From Gillisia mitskevichiae (GTDB lineage: Bacteria; Bacteroidota; Bacteroidia; Flavobacteriales; Flavobacteriaceae): DNA of 64,000 nucleotides. Under the pieces are notes generated by a model that saw only the letters and a program-made list of their open reading frames with translations, did no database searches and was not told the origin of the DNA. Numbering within the stretch: the stretch's first letter is position 1; each line of letters begins with the position of its first letter. The DNA is taken from positions 1,215,766-1,279,765 of the forward strand of contig NZ_RBLG01000001.1 of the NCBI RefSeq assembly GCF_003634585.1. Reading direction: 5' to 3'. Of the stretch, positions 55,057 to 61,763 are shown in pieces. Position numbers and translations under genes: made by a program.

Positions 55057-55454
55057 CGGTGATTATCCCTTGATATTGCGGTTTTTGTAAATTTTCTTAC
55101 TCATTTTAAACGCATGGTGGTTCAGTAGCAAGTAATAGCTTGAATTTTGCCTAATGTTCTTAATTTCTTTATCGCTTGGTACTGTTACAAAGAGGATGAA
55201 AAGGTAGTGTAGAAGCATTGAAAATCATAGGCTTATAAAATTCTGAAAAATTTCTTTAATACATCATTCTTGTTTCATGGTCATTCTATTGTAACCTTAT
55301 ATAAGATAGGATACCTCATCATAGCGATAGAATTTTAAATTTAGATTTTTGTTATGAGGGGGTGTATTGATGATGGGAACTTATACTAATTCAATATGCA
55401 GTACTAGTATATAATTTATATATTTAGATTTCAAAACAAAATTAAATTTAATCT
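55057..55454. other. AT-rich stretch without a recognisable gene at the left of the element
   Basis: No ORF of convincing length, no tRNA and no strong hairpin are seen. The last ~60 bases are very AT-rich (CAGTACTAGTATATAATT) and probably hold the promoter of the methyltransferase gene, though no full TTG-TAnnTTTG pair is present. Confidence 0.4.
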
Positions 55455-56507
55455 ATGGCGAACAGTACACTTTCAAATGCTAAAAGCGCAAAAAATGATG
55501 AGTTCTACACCCAATATCACGATATAGAGAAAGAGATTACAGCTTATATAGAATACGACCCCAATGTTTTTAGGAATAAAATAATTCTTTTACCCTGTGA
55601 TGACCCCGAATGGAGCAATTTCACCAAATATTTCGCCCAAAATTTTGATAGATTGGGGTTGAAAAAACTAATCAGTACTAGCTACGCACCTGAAAGTAAA
55701 AATAACCAAACCAATTATCATCCCACTATATTTGAAACTGCTCACCCTCAGTTTGATGAAAAAAAAACTATTAAAAACGGCAAAATATTTACGTTATCTC
55801 ACGACAATTCTGGTGATGGTAAAATAGACGTTGATGACCTCGATTGGAAATATTTGAAAGGTAGCGGAGACTTTAAAAGTGCTGAAATTAAATCGCTTCG
55901 CGATCAAGCAGATATTATTATAACAAACCCACCATTTTCTCGATTTCGTGATTTCTTATCATGGATACTTGAAGTCGATAAGCAGTTCGTTATTATAGGG
56001 AACATGAACGCTATTACATATAAAGAAGTTTTTCCATTAATTAAGCAAAATAAAGTTTGGTTGGGTGCAACAGGAAACAGTAATGATATGGTTTTTGCAG
56101 TACCTGAAGGTACTGTTGTATCTGAAAAGGATAAATTAAAAGCAGAAAAATTGGGATATGTTGGCAATTATACTAGGCTCGGCAATTCTTGTTGGTTTAC
56201 AACTCTCGACCACGGTAGAAGACACCAACCTATTCCACTTATGACCGAAGCTGATGTAATAAAATTTGGAACTAAAAAAGAATTTAAAATCTATGACAAT
56301 TACGATGCAATAGAAGTTCCATATGTTAAATATATTCCAAGTGATTATAAGGGTGCAATGGGTGTTCCAATCAGTTTTTTAGATAAATACAATCCTGAAC
56401 AATTTGAACTTATTAAATTTCGTCACGGAAATGACGAAAAAGACTTACGTTTTGAGGATGGTACTTGCCCTTATTTTAGAATACTAATTAAACACACATC
56501 AATTTAA
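55455..56507 (+). CDS. EcoRI-type adenine-specific DNA methyltransferase
   Basis: The 350-aa protein starts with [19 protein letters not shown], a signature of M.EcoRI-like N6-adenine methyltransferases, and has motif IV NPPF at 158-161. The [12 protein letters not shown] segment near 46-57 is the SAM-binding part. It uses SAM to methylate adenine in DNA; the target sequence is not predictable. One base separates its stop from the DUF262-HNH gene, a tight pair that implies a joint function. No classic EcoRI endonuclease is seen. Confidence 0.85.
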   Translation: MANSTLSNAKSAKNDEFYTQYHDIEKEITAYIEYDPNVFRNKIILLPCDDPEWSNFTKYFAQNFDRLGLKKLISTSYAPESKNNQTNYHPTIFETAHPQFDEKKTIKNGKIFTLSHDNSGDGKIDVDDLDWKYLKGSGDFKSAEIKSLRDQADIIITNPPFSRFRDFLSWILEVDKQFVIIGNMNAITYKEVFPLIKQNKVWLGATGNSNDMVFAVPEGTVVSEKDKLKAEKLGYVGNYTRLGNSCWFTTLDHGRRHQPIPLMTEADVIKFGTKKEFKIYDNYDAIEVPYVKYIPSDYKGAMGVPISFLDKYNPEQFELIKFRHGNDEKDLRFEDGTCPYFRILIKHTSI

Positions 56508-56508
56508 T

Positions 56509-57672
56509 ATGAAAACAATCCTAAAAACCGACATTACTATAAAAGATATTTGTGACGGTTTTGTATATAACACATCAGAAGGAAAAGGCTTATTTGGTCT
56601 TTCTGGAACACTAACAATTCAACCAGAATATCAACGCCACTATATCTATGATGACGGGAAAAGGGATGTGGCTGTTATAGAATCTCTTTTGAAAGGTTAC
56701 CCATTAGGTTTAATTTATTTTAATAAAGTATCTGACAATAGTTTTGAGGTTTTAGATGGGCAACAGCGCATCACAAGTTTTGGTAGGTTCGTTACAGAAA
56801 AATTTGCCGTGATGGATGAGAACGGTAAACCGATGTATTTTTCCAGCTTAGCGAAAGACAAACAAACAAAGATTCTTGAAACAGCTATGTTAATCTATGT
56901 TTGTGAGGGAGAAGAAAGCGAGATTAAAGAGTGGTTCAAAACTATTAATATTGCTGGCATACCACTTAATGAACAGGAAGTAAACAACGCTATATTTTCA
57001 GGTCCTTTTGTAACACTTGCTAAAGAAGAATTTAGTAATAGTCAAAACTCAAACATAGAAAAATGGAACGCTTATATTTCAGGTAGTGCAATGAGACAAG
57101 CTTTTATGGAAAGAGCGTTAGATTGGGTTAGTAAAGGCGATATCGTGGATTATATGAGTCGCAATAGATATAAAACTAACATTAATGAACTAAAGAATTA
57201 TTTCGATAGCGTTATAGATTGGGCATCAGGCGTATTTCTAAATGTGGAAAAAGAAATGTGCGGACTAGAATGGGGTCGTCTTTATGAGACTTATCATAAA
57301 CAGCCATATAATCCTAAGAAAGTTTCTGATGAGGTAACAACGCTTTACGGAGACCTTTATCTAAGAAACCGAAAGGGAATATTCGAATATATTCTAGGAG
57401 GTTCCGTGGATACAAAATTACTAGACTTAAGGATATTTGATGAACCCACAAAGAAAAAAGTATATGCTGCACAAACTAAAAAAGCTGTAGAAGATAATAT
57501 ATCAAATTGTCCGCTATGCGCATTAGGAAATAACACCAATAAAGATAAAATATGGACGCTGAAAGAAATGGAAGCAGACCACGTATCTGCATGGAGTAAG
57601 GGAGGTGCAACTGATATTAAAAATTGTGAGATGCTTTGCAAAAATCATAATCGTGTAAAAGGGAATAAGTAG
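56509..57672 (+). CDS. DUF262 domain fused to HNH endonuclease
   Basis: The N-terminal DUF262 domain (~1-130) has [17 protein letters not shown] and the DGQQR motif at 83-87, found in GmrS-like NTP-hydrolysing proteins. The C-terminal ~55 residues are an HNH module with CPLC at 334-337, the metal-binding ADHV (Asp357-His358) and [13 protein letters not shown]. Known GmrSD enzymes combine DUF262 with DUF1524; here the nuclease is HNH. Pairing with the methyltransferase immediately upstream suggests a restriction-modification-like or methylation-sensing defence pair. Activity is inferred. Confidence 0.82.
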   Translation: MKTILKTDITIKDICDGFVYNTSEGKGLFGLSGTLTIQPEYQRHYIYDDGKRDVAVIESLLKGYPLGLIYFNKVSDNSFEVLDGQQRITSFGRFVTEKFAVMDENGKPMYFSSLAKDKQTKILETAMLIYVCEGEESEIKEWFKTINIAGIPLNEQEVNNAIFSGPFVTLAKEEFSNSQNSNIEKWNAYISGSAMRQAFMERALDWVSKGDIVDYMSRNRYKTNINELKNYFDSVIDWASGVFLNVEKEMCGLEWGRLYETYHKQPYNPKKVSDEVTTLYGDLYLRNRKGIFEYILGGSVDTKLLDLRIFDEPTKKKVYAAQTKKAVEDNISNCPLCALGNNTNKDKIWTLKEMEADHVSAWSKGGATDIKNCEMLCKNHNRVKGNK

Positions 57673-57804
57673 TATTTTCAGCTGATAGGCTCTAGGTGTT
57701 TTTATTCCTAAAATCGTTTGACGCTAAAATTGCTGATTAAATATTATGGTTTCAATATATAGGTAATCCATATAATAGTCTTTCTAAAAACTTTTAGGGA
57801 TTAT

Positions 57805-57841
57805 AAATTAATAGATCCGTCAGGGACGGATCTATTAATTT
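57805..57841. terminator. 17-bp perfect hairpin with 3-base loop, convergent terminator or Rep site
   Basis: AAATTAATAGATCCGTC and GACGGATCTATTAATTT are perfectly complementary around AGG. Between two convergent gene sets this works as a two-way terminator, but the length and perfection are unusual, and a HUH protein gene lies next to it, so a nicking or replication origin site is possible too. Confidence 0.6.
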
Positions 57842-57853
57842 AATAAATACTGT

Positions 57854-58189
57854 TTAATAAATCATTTTGTAAATGGATTTTCTCATATCACCAAATTTTG
57901 ATGGTTTAACGAGAGTTACCTCAACATTTTTATTTTGGTTATATATTTGATTTAGAATATCTTCCTCAGCTTCAATATTGTATTTGTTATAAATAATACT
58001 GAAATGAATTTCTCTTTGAGTTGAAATTATAACATCATTCACAATTATACGAACCTCTTCGGGTTCTAGGTCATACTTTTTTAGTTCGGGATTAAAAACG
58101 GTATCGTCTACTAATATAGTTGTACCATTATCTAAAAACTGAAATGATTCAGCTATTTCCGATTTTAATTGTTCGGTTAATTTTCTCAT
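57854..58189 (-). CDS. Unknown 111-aa protein, second gene of Rep-like operon
   Basis: I do not recognise this family. The protein is acidic, with alternating beta-like (GTTILVDDTVF, VRIIVNDVIIS) and helical stretches, no signal peptide and no membrane segment. It starts two bases after the stop of the HUH protein gene, so the two are translated together. A role in replication or maintenance of the element is only suggested by position. Confidence 0.6.
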   Translation of the reverse strand: MRKLTEQLKSEIAESFQFLDNGTTILVDDTVFNPELKKYDLEPEEVRIIVNDVIISTQREIHFSIIYNKYNIEAEEDILNQIYNQNKNVEVTLVKPSKFGDMRKSIYKMIY

Positions 58190-58191
58190 AT

Positions 58192-58791
58192 TTATGTTAT
58201 CAATTTTTGTGGATTTTTTATAAGGTAATCGACACTAGCACCTTTTAATTGAACTGGTTCGCAATAGAGATTGAAATCTTCTTCCAAGTAATGCTTAAGC
58301 AAGTTCGTTAGAGTTGTTTTAATCAGTTCTGGCGCACAATCAGCTAGCATGTGAACATGAAGTCTTCCGCTTTTATCGGCTTCAATAGCGACCAAATATT
58401 TAACTGTTAGTGTTGCGCTTTTTATTTGTTTTATTATTTCTTCATGATAATTTAGGTCATATTTATCCTTGGTGGTGTAGCTTATATTTGCTTCCCAATT
58501 ATTACTGTACCAATTAAGTTCGCTACATTTCCTTGGTTGTTTTAAACTGAACTCATCTAGTATTTTATAGGAGATAAAATATCTTCCTTTTCTTTTATAA
58601 ATTAGTCCAGTTTTACTGTGTTTATCATAAATAGGTTTTACCATATTCTTCAATGATTTGTAACTAATATTCTTTAAACCAACTAGGTCATTAAGTTTGT
58701 ACCATTTTTTTAATCTGGTATTGTTACTTTCCTTCATTAGCTGGTAGAACTTTTCTTTCTCACTATCTAATTCATTATCTATTATTTTCAT
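58192..58791 (-). CDS. HUH-type replication initiator-like protein
   Basis: The 199-aa protein has a HUH motif, LHVHMLAD (His145, His147), preceded by a beta strand VKYLVAIEADKSG, and a catalytic-type motif DYLIK with Tyr189 and Lys192. This order and spacing (HUH then Y-x-x-K) is that of rolling-circle Rep proteins. The N-terminal ~90 residues, with helices and KGRYFISYK, may bind DNA. It could nick the excised circle for replication or mobilisation; the family name is not known to me. Confidence 0.6.
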   Translation of the reverse strand: MKIIDNELDSEKEKFYQLMKESNNTRLKKWYKLNDLVGLKNISYKSLKNMVKPIYDKHSKTGLIYKRKGRYFISYKILDEFSLKQPRKCSELNWYSNNWEANISYTTKDKYDLNYHEEIIKQIKSATLTVKYLVAIEADKSGRLHVHMLADCAPELIKTTLTNLLKHYLEEDFNLYCEPVQLKGASVDYLIKNPQKLIT

Positions 58792-58957
58792 TTATACTTA
58801 TTTAAACTTTCTGTTATTTACTGTACACTAGTAGGCCGTGTCATGTATAATTATGTTCTACTTCGGGTAAAGACATAGAAATTTCACCTCTAATAATTAA
58901 AGTGCTGATAATCAAACAAATATTTTTAAAAATTAGTTGGTGAAGTTGGATTTTCTA

Positions 58958-59260
58958 TTAAGAAACTTTACCCCTAGTATTTGAAGAATTCATTGGTCGC
59001 ATTGATGCTTCTACCTCATCACTTTGATAGTAAACTCTATTTCCTAAAGAGTGAGAAGTAAGTATACCAGCCTTATTCCAGTTATGCAGCGTGCGTACAT
59101 CTACTCCAAGCATTTTAGCCGTCTGTGTTCTTGAAAACCATTGAACGTTCTTCTTAGGCTCAAGATGTTCTTGTAGTGCTCGGGCTATTTTTTCACTTAT
59201 TAATTCTGCCATTCCCTCTGAGGACATAGTTTCTATAATTAATTGTTGTTTTTTAGTCAT
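58958..59260 (-). CDS. Excisionase-like helix-turn-helix protein
   Basis: The 100-aa protein contains a MerR/excisionase-type winged HTH at ~41-78: WFSRTQTAKMLGVDVRTLHNWNKAGILTSHSLGNRVYY. The N-terminal helix is Gln/Glu-rich. Such proteins direct excision and often act as regulators. It lies behind a promoter with an overlapping inverted repeat, which it may bind. Confidence 0.8.
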   Translation of the reverse strand: MTKKQQLIIETMSSEGMAELISEKIARALQEHLEPKKNVQWFSRTQTAKMLGVDVRTLHNWNKAGILTSHSLGNRVYYQSDEVEASMRPMNSSNTRGKVS

Positions 59261-59280
59261 TATTTAAATTTTTTCTACTG

Positions 59281-59312
59281 CAAAAGTACATTACTTTATT
59301 CCACAATGACAA
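59281..59312 (-). promoter_or_regulatory. Promoter of the excisionase-like gene
   Basis: On the minus strand TTG (59312-59310), a 21-base spacer and TACTTTTG (59288-59281) match the Bacteroidota consensus; the start codon is ~20 bases further. Confidence 0.6.
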
Positions 59313-59332
59313 CCCAACTATTTGGTAGTCAT
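59306..59332. promoter_or_regulatory. Candidate operator over the excisionase promoter
   Basis: An imperfect 13-bp inverted repeat (ten matching positions), bounded by ATGAC and GTCAT, covers the -33 element. This is a likely site for the element's own HTH protein. Confidence 0.4.
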
Positions 59333-59758
59333 GTTTTTATGACAATAAAATAGTTGCAAAAAAGGGGATTTTGACATGAATTCATTACATTTTTGTAGGA
59401 ATTATTTAAAATGAATTTTGTAGGAAATGTTAAAGTTTTTTCTCAAAAATATGATGCTCAGAATATTGAAGATTATTTTTGTTAAATTTTACTCGTTTTT
59501 ATAAAAACATTCTTTGCTTTTCAAGATTTGGTATCAAAATTTTACGCCATTTTTCTTTCTGAGGTCAACACTAGTAGCCCTATGACAATTTATATACTGC
59601 TAAAAATATACCTTCTTATTAAGGTATTAATGTTCATTTTAGGTTATAACCCATAAAAACATTACTAAAGAGAGGTTTTGGATAGTAAATTTCTAACCAG
59701 GGAAGAATTATAATATTTAATTTTCGGTATTTAGGTTCAAGGATTTTATTGTATGACT
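59333..59758. other. Gene-free stretch between integrase and excisionase-like gene
   Basis: No convincing ORF is seen. The 11-base word TTTTGTAGGAA occurs twice, at 59391 and 59416, 25 bases apart in the same orientation, and may be a binding site. Otherwise AT-rich without recognisable structure. Confidence 0.4.
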
Positions 59759-61078
59759 CTAACTAAAAAAGTCATGTTTAGCAATTTTTTGTGCTTTTTG
59801 CAAATCGTTAACCTTAATGTAATTGTAAAACACTTTTTCAGTAGCGTGACCGCTGATTGCCATGATATCACTTGTATTCATGCCAGATAAATATGCATTA
59901 GTACAGAAACTACGGCGAGAAGTATGATTCGAGATGAGGTTATATTTTGGAGTTGTGATCTTGGTGGGCGTCCCGCCTTTGGTAACAGTTTTAACCGTTA
60001 ACTCATCAATAGATGCTAATTCTCCGATTATTTTAATACAATAGTTAATATGCTGCTCTGGCATTCTTTTGGGTGGTCTATTTTGATTCTTCTTTAAAAT
60101 TTTCCTTACTGTTGTATTGATTGGAATTGTGATTGGTTTATGACCTTTTTGCATTATGATTCTAAAAAATGACATGTTATCATCATCAGTAAAAATATTT
60201 TCTTCTTGGAGATTATTGTAGTCGCTTACCCGCAAACCAGTGGAACAGCCTATTAAAAATAAATCTCGTGCAACCTCCAGCATTTTAGCTTTGATAGTTA
60301 AAGTCTTATTCTTTTTTATTGGCTGAAATGAGGAAAAATCCAAGTCCGATATTCTTGTGATTTCGTCATTTGTTAAATACACATTGTCAATGTTTTCAAC
60401 TGGTTTACGGAAGTATCTTTTCCTGAAATCGAGGTTATGATTAAAATCTTTATCTGTGGCGGATTGCATAATGGTTTTTAAGACCTTTATCTGTGTTCCT
60501 GAATAATTTGCAGAATAATCTTGTGCATATAGCCACTCCAGAAAATCATCATAGAACTGTAACGTGATTTTATCGTAGGTGAGTTTATATAATTCATCAT
60601 TAAATCTTTTAATTATATTAAAACTATTCCTGTAGGTTCTAACTGTTCCCTTTCCTAAAGGTCGTCCAGTTGTTGGTACTGGTTTAGTTGAATAGTTGGT
60701 GATGAACCAGTCATAATATTCTATAAACTCTTTGGTGTTCGTTTCTTCCAGCTTTGTGTCGGACTTATTAAAGAAATGATTACAGAAATTTTTAAGTATG
60801 TCGTTGGTTACATTTAATTTTTGGTTTAACGATAACTCTACAAAATGAGCTTCAAGTTGGGTTGTCAACTCATTTAATTGATTGTTGATTTCGGTTTTAA
60901 ACTTTTCTTCAACCACATTTTTAACACGCATCTTATTTAAATCCCAATTTTTAAAATTAATTATTTTTAGGCCAGTTGAGTAACGAAACCGTTTTGCTTT
61001 ACCATAATGAAAAGTTAGCTGTATGCTAGCTCCCTTACCTGTTGTGCTTTTTCTCAATCTAAATGTGATAGTGGCCAT
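59759..61078 (-). CDS. Tyrosine site-specific integrase
   Basis: The 439-aa protein has an N-terminal Arm domain (~1-60, FRLRKSTTGKGASIQLTFHY), a SAM-like core-binding domain (~115-215) and a catalytic domain with Arg283 (STGLRVSD), Lys311, His385-x-x-Arg388 (HTSR), His411 (SGHAT) and Tyr420. All catalytic residues are present, so it should be active. It resembles the phage_integrase_5/Bacteroides conjugative-transposon class. Gene position beside attR fits its role. Confidence 0.93.
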   Translation of the reverse strand: MATITFRLRKSTTGKGASIQLTFHYGKAKRFRYSTGLKIINFKNWDLNKMRVKNVVEEKFKTEINNQLNELTTQLEAHFVELSLNQKLNVTNDILKNFCNHFFNKSDTKLEETNTKEFIEYYDWFITNYSTKPVPTTGRPLGKGTVRTYRNSFNIIKRFNDELYKLTYDKITLQFYDDFLEWLYAQDYSANYSGTQIKVLKTIMQSATDKDFNHNLDFRKRYFRKPVENIDNVYLTNDEITRISDLDFSSFQPIKKNKTLTIKAKMLEVARDLFLIGCSTGLRVSDYNNLQEENIFTDDDNMSFFRIIMQKGHKPITIPINTTVRKILKKNQNRPPKRMPEQHINYCIKIIGELASIDELTVKTVTKGGTPTKITTPKYNLISNHTSRRSFCTNAYLSGMNTSDIMAISGHATEKVFYNYIKVNDLQKAQKIAKHDFFS

Positions 61079-61095
61079 GGGTGATTTTATTTACT

Positions 61096-61103
61096 CAAAT
61101 ATA
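61096..61103 (-). promoter_or_regulatory. -7 box of the integrase promoter
   Basis: TATATTTG on the minus strand lies 17 bases before the integrase ATG. The region where a -33 element would be overlaps the GTGTCACTTTTT repeats, which suggests that bound integrase could repress its own gene. Confidence 0.45.
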
Positions 61104-61119
61104 AGTAATTTGTTTATTC

Positions 61120-61143
61120 GTGTCACTTTTTGTGTCACTTTTT
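61120..61143 (+). repeat. Right candidate integrase arm sites (tandem 12-bp)
   Basis: GTGTCACTTTTT occurs twice in direct tandem, upstream of the integrase gene. The same unit is near the left end in the same orientation. Confidence 0.55.
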
Positions 61144-61279
61144 ATTTCCTGTCTATTAATTTTAATGTTATGATTTTCAATGGGTGTTATTTTGAAGTTC
61201 CTACTATATAAGGTTATATGATTGATTGTTGATGGAAAGTAAAGGAATTTTAAGGAATGTGAAAGAAATTATTCGTGAA

Positions 61280-61293
61280 CCAGCCGAGGTCAC
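61280..61293 (+). repeat. attR: right copy of the 14-bp attachment repeat
   Basis: CCAGCCGAGGTCAC is identical to the tRNA-Arg 3' end. It is not preceded by other tRNA parts, so it is a repeat end, not a second tRNA gene. Confidence 0.85.
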
Positions 61294-61295
61294 AA

Positions 61296-61334
61296 AAAAA
61301 ATCCCAATAACAATAAGTTATTGGGATTTTTGTT
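61296..61334 (+). terminator. Terminator beyond attR, probably the original tRNA-Arg terminator
   Basis: AAATCCCAATAAC and GTTATTGGGATTT form a 13-bp stem followed by T. It begins two bases after attR, just where the tRNA terminator would lie without the element. Confidence 0.75.
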
Positions 61335-61751
61335 TGAAATAAATATCTGACTAGTAAAACTTGTTATCTCTCTCTCTTTACTAATTTTCAGGTTTTCTTA
61401 TCATAGTTTTAGATTATAATGTGTTTAAAACTGACTTTATTTTTCTCAATAGTTTTTATTTGCTAACATAAATTGCAGAGGTATTTCTTACAGGTTTTTA
61501 ATTTTTTATCCGCTAAAAATCAAAAAGTTATACTTCTTGACGTTTTATTTTATTCTTTCCTCGAAAATTTAATAGAGACTTTAAACTGCTTCTTAATTTT
61601 TCGTTAATTCGTTTAAGATTAGCTTAATACAATTTGATTGCATTCCCAAATCGGAAAACCTCTACTTTTTCTGATGTGTATTCATTTTAAAGCAAAATTC
61701 CCCGTATTGGTTTTTACTATTGTTTTTTATTGAATGTTTAATTTATTTTAA
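61335..61751. other. AT-rich leader region of the MBG-repeat protein gene
   Basis: No ORF of convincing length. Several T-rich tracts and a CTACTTTTTCTGATG word (a weak -7 box) are present. The promoter of the next gene must lie here, but I cannot place it. Confidence 0.35.
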
Positions 61752-61763
61752 ATGTACACGGTT

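Larger units (their letters stand above)
54962..61293. mobile_element. 6.3-kb integrative element in tRNA-Arg, carrying a methyltransferase/DUF262-HNH cargo
   Basis: The unit is flanked by identical 14-bp repeats, of which the left lies in the tRNA. It holds a tyrosine integrase close to the right end, an excisionase-like HTH protein, a HUH Rep-like protein with an unknown partner, and two cargo genes on the opposite strand. Near each end are copies of GTGTCACTTTTT, candidate integrase arm sites. No conjugation relaxase set, type IV secretion or phage structural genes are present, so it is a small mobilisable or satellite-type island rather than a complete ICE or prophage. Confidence 0.85.

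Noticed and set aside
61280..61293. A second tRNA-Arg at the right end of the element
   Set aside because: Only 14 bases match; there is no anticodon arm or D arm upstream, so it is the attachment repeat.
54962..61293. Prophage
   Set aside because: No capsid, terminase, tail, lysis or phage replication genes are found in the 6.3 kb; the content fits a small integrative island.
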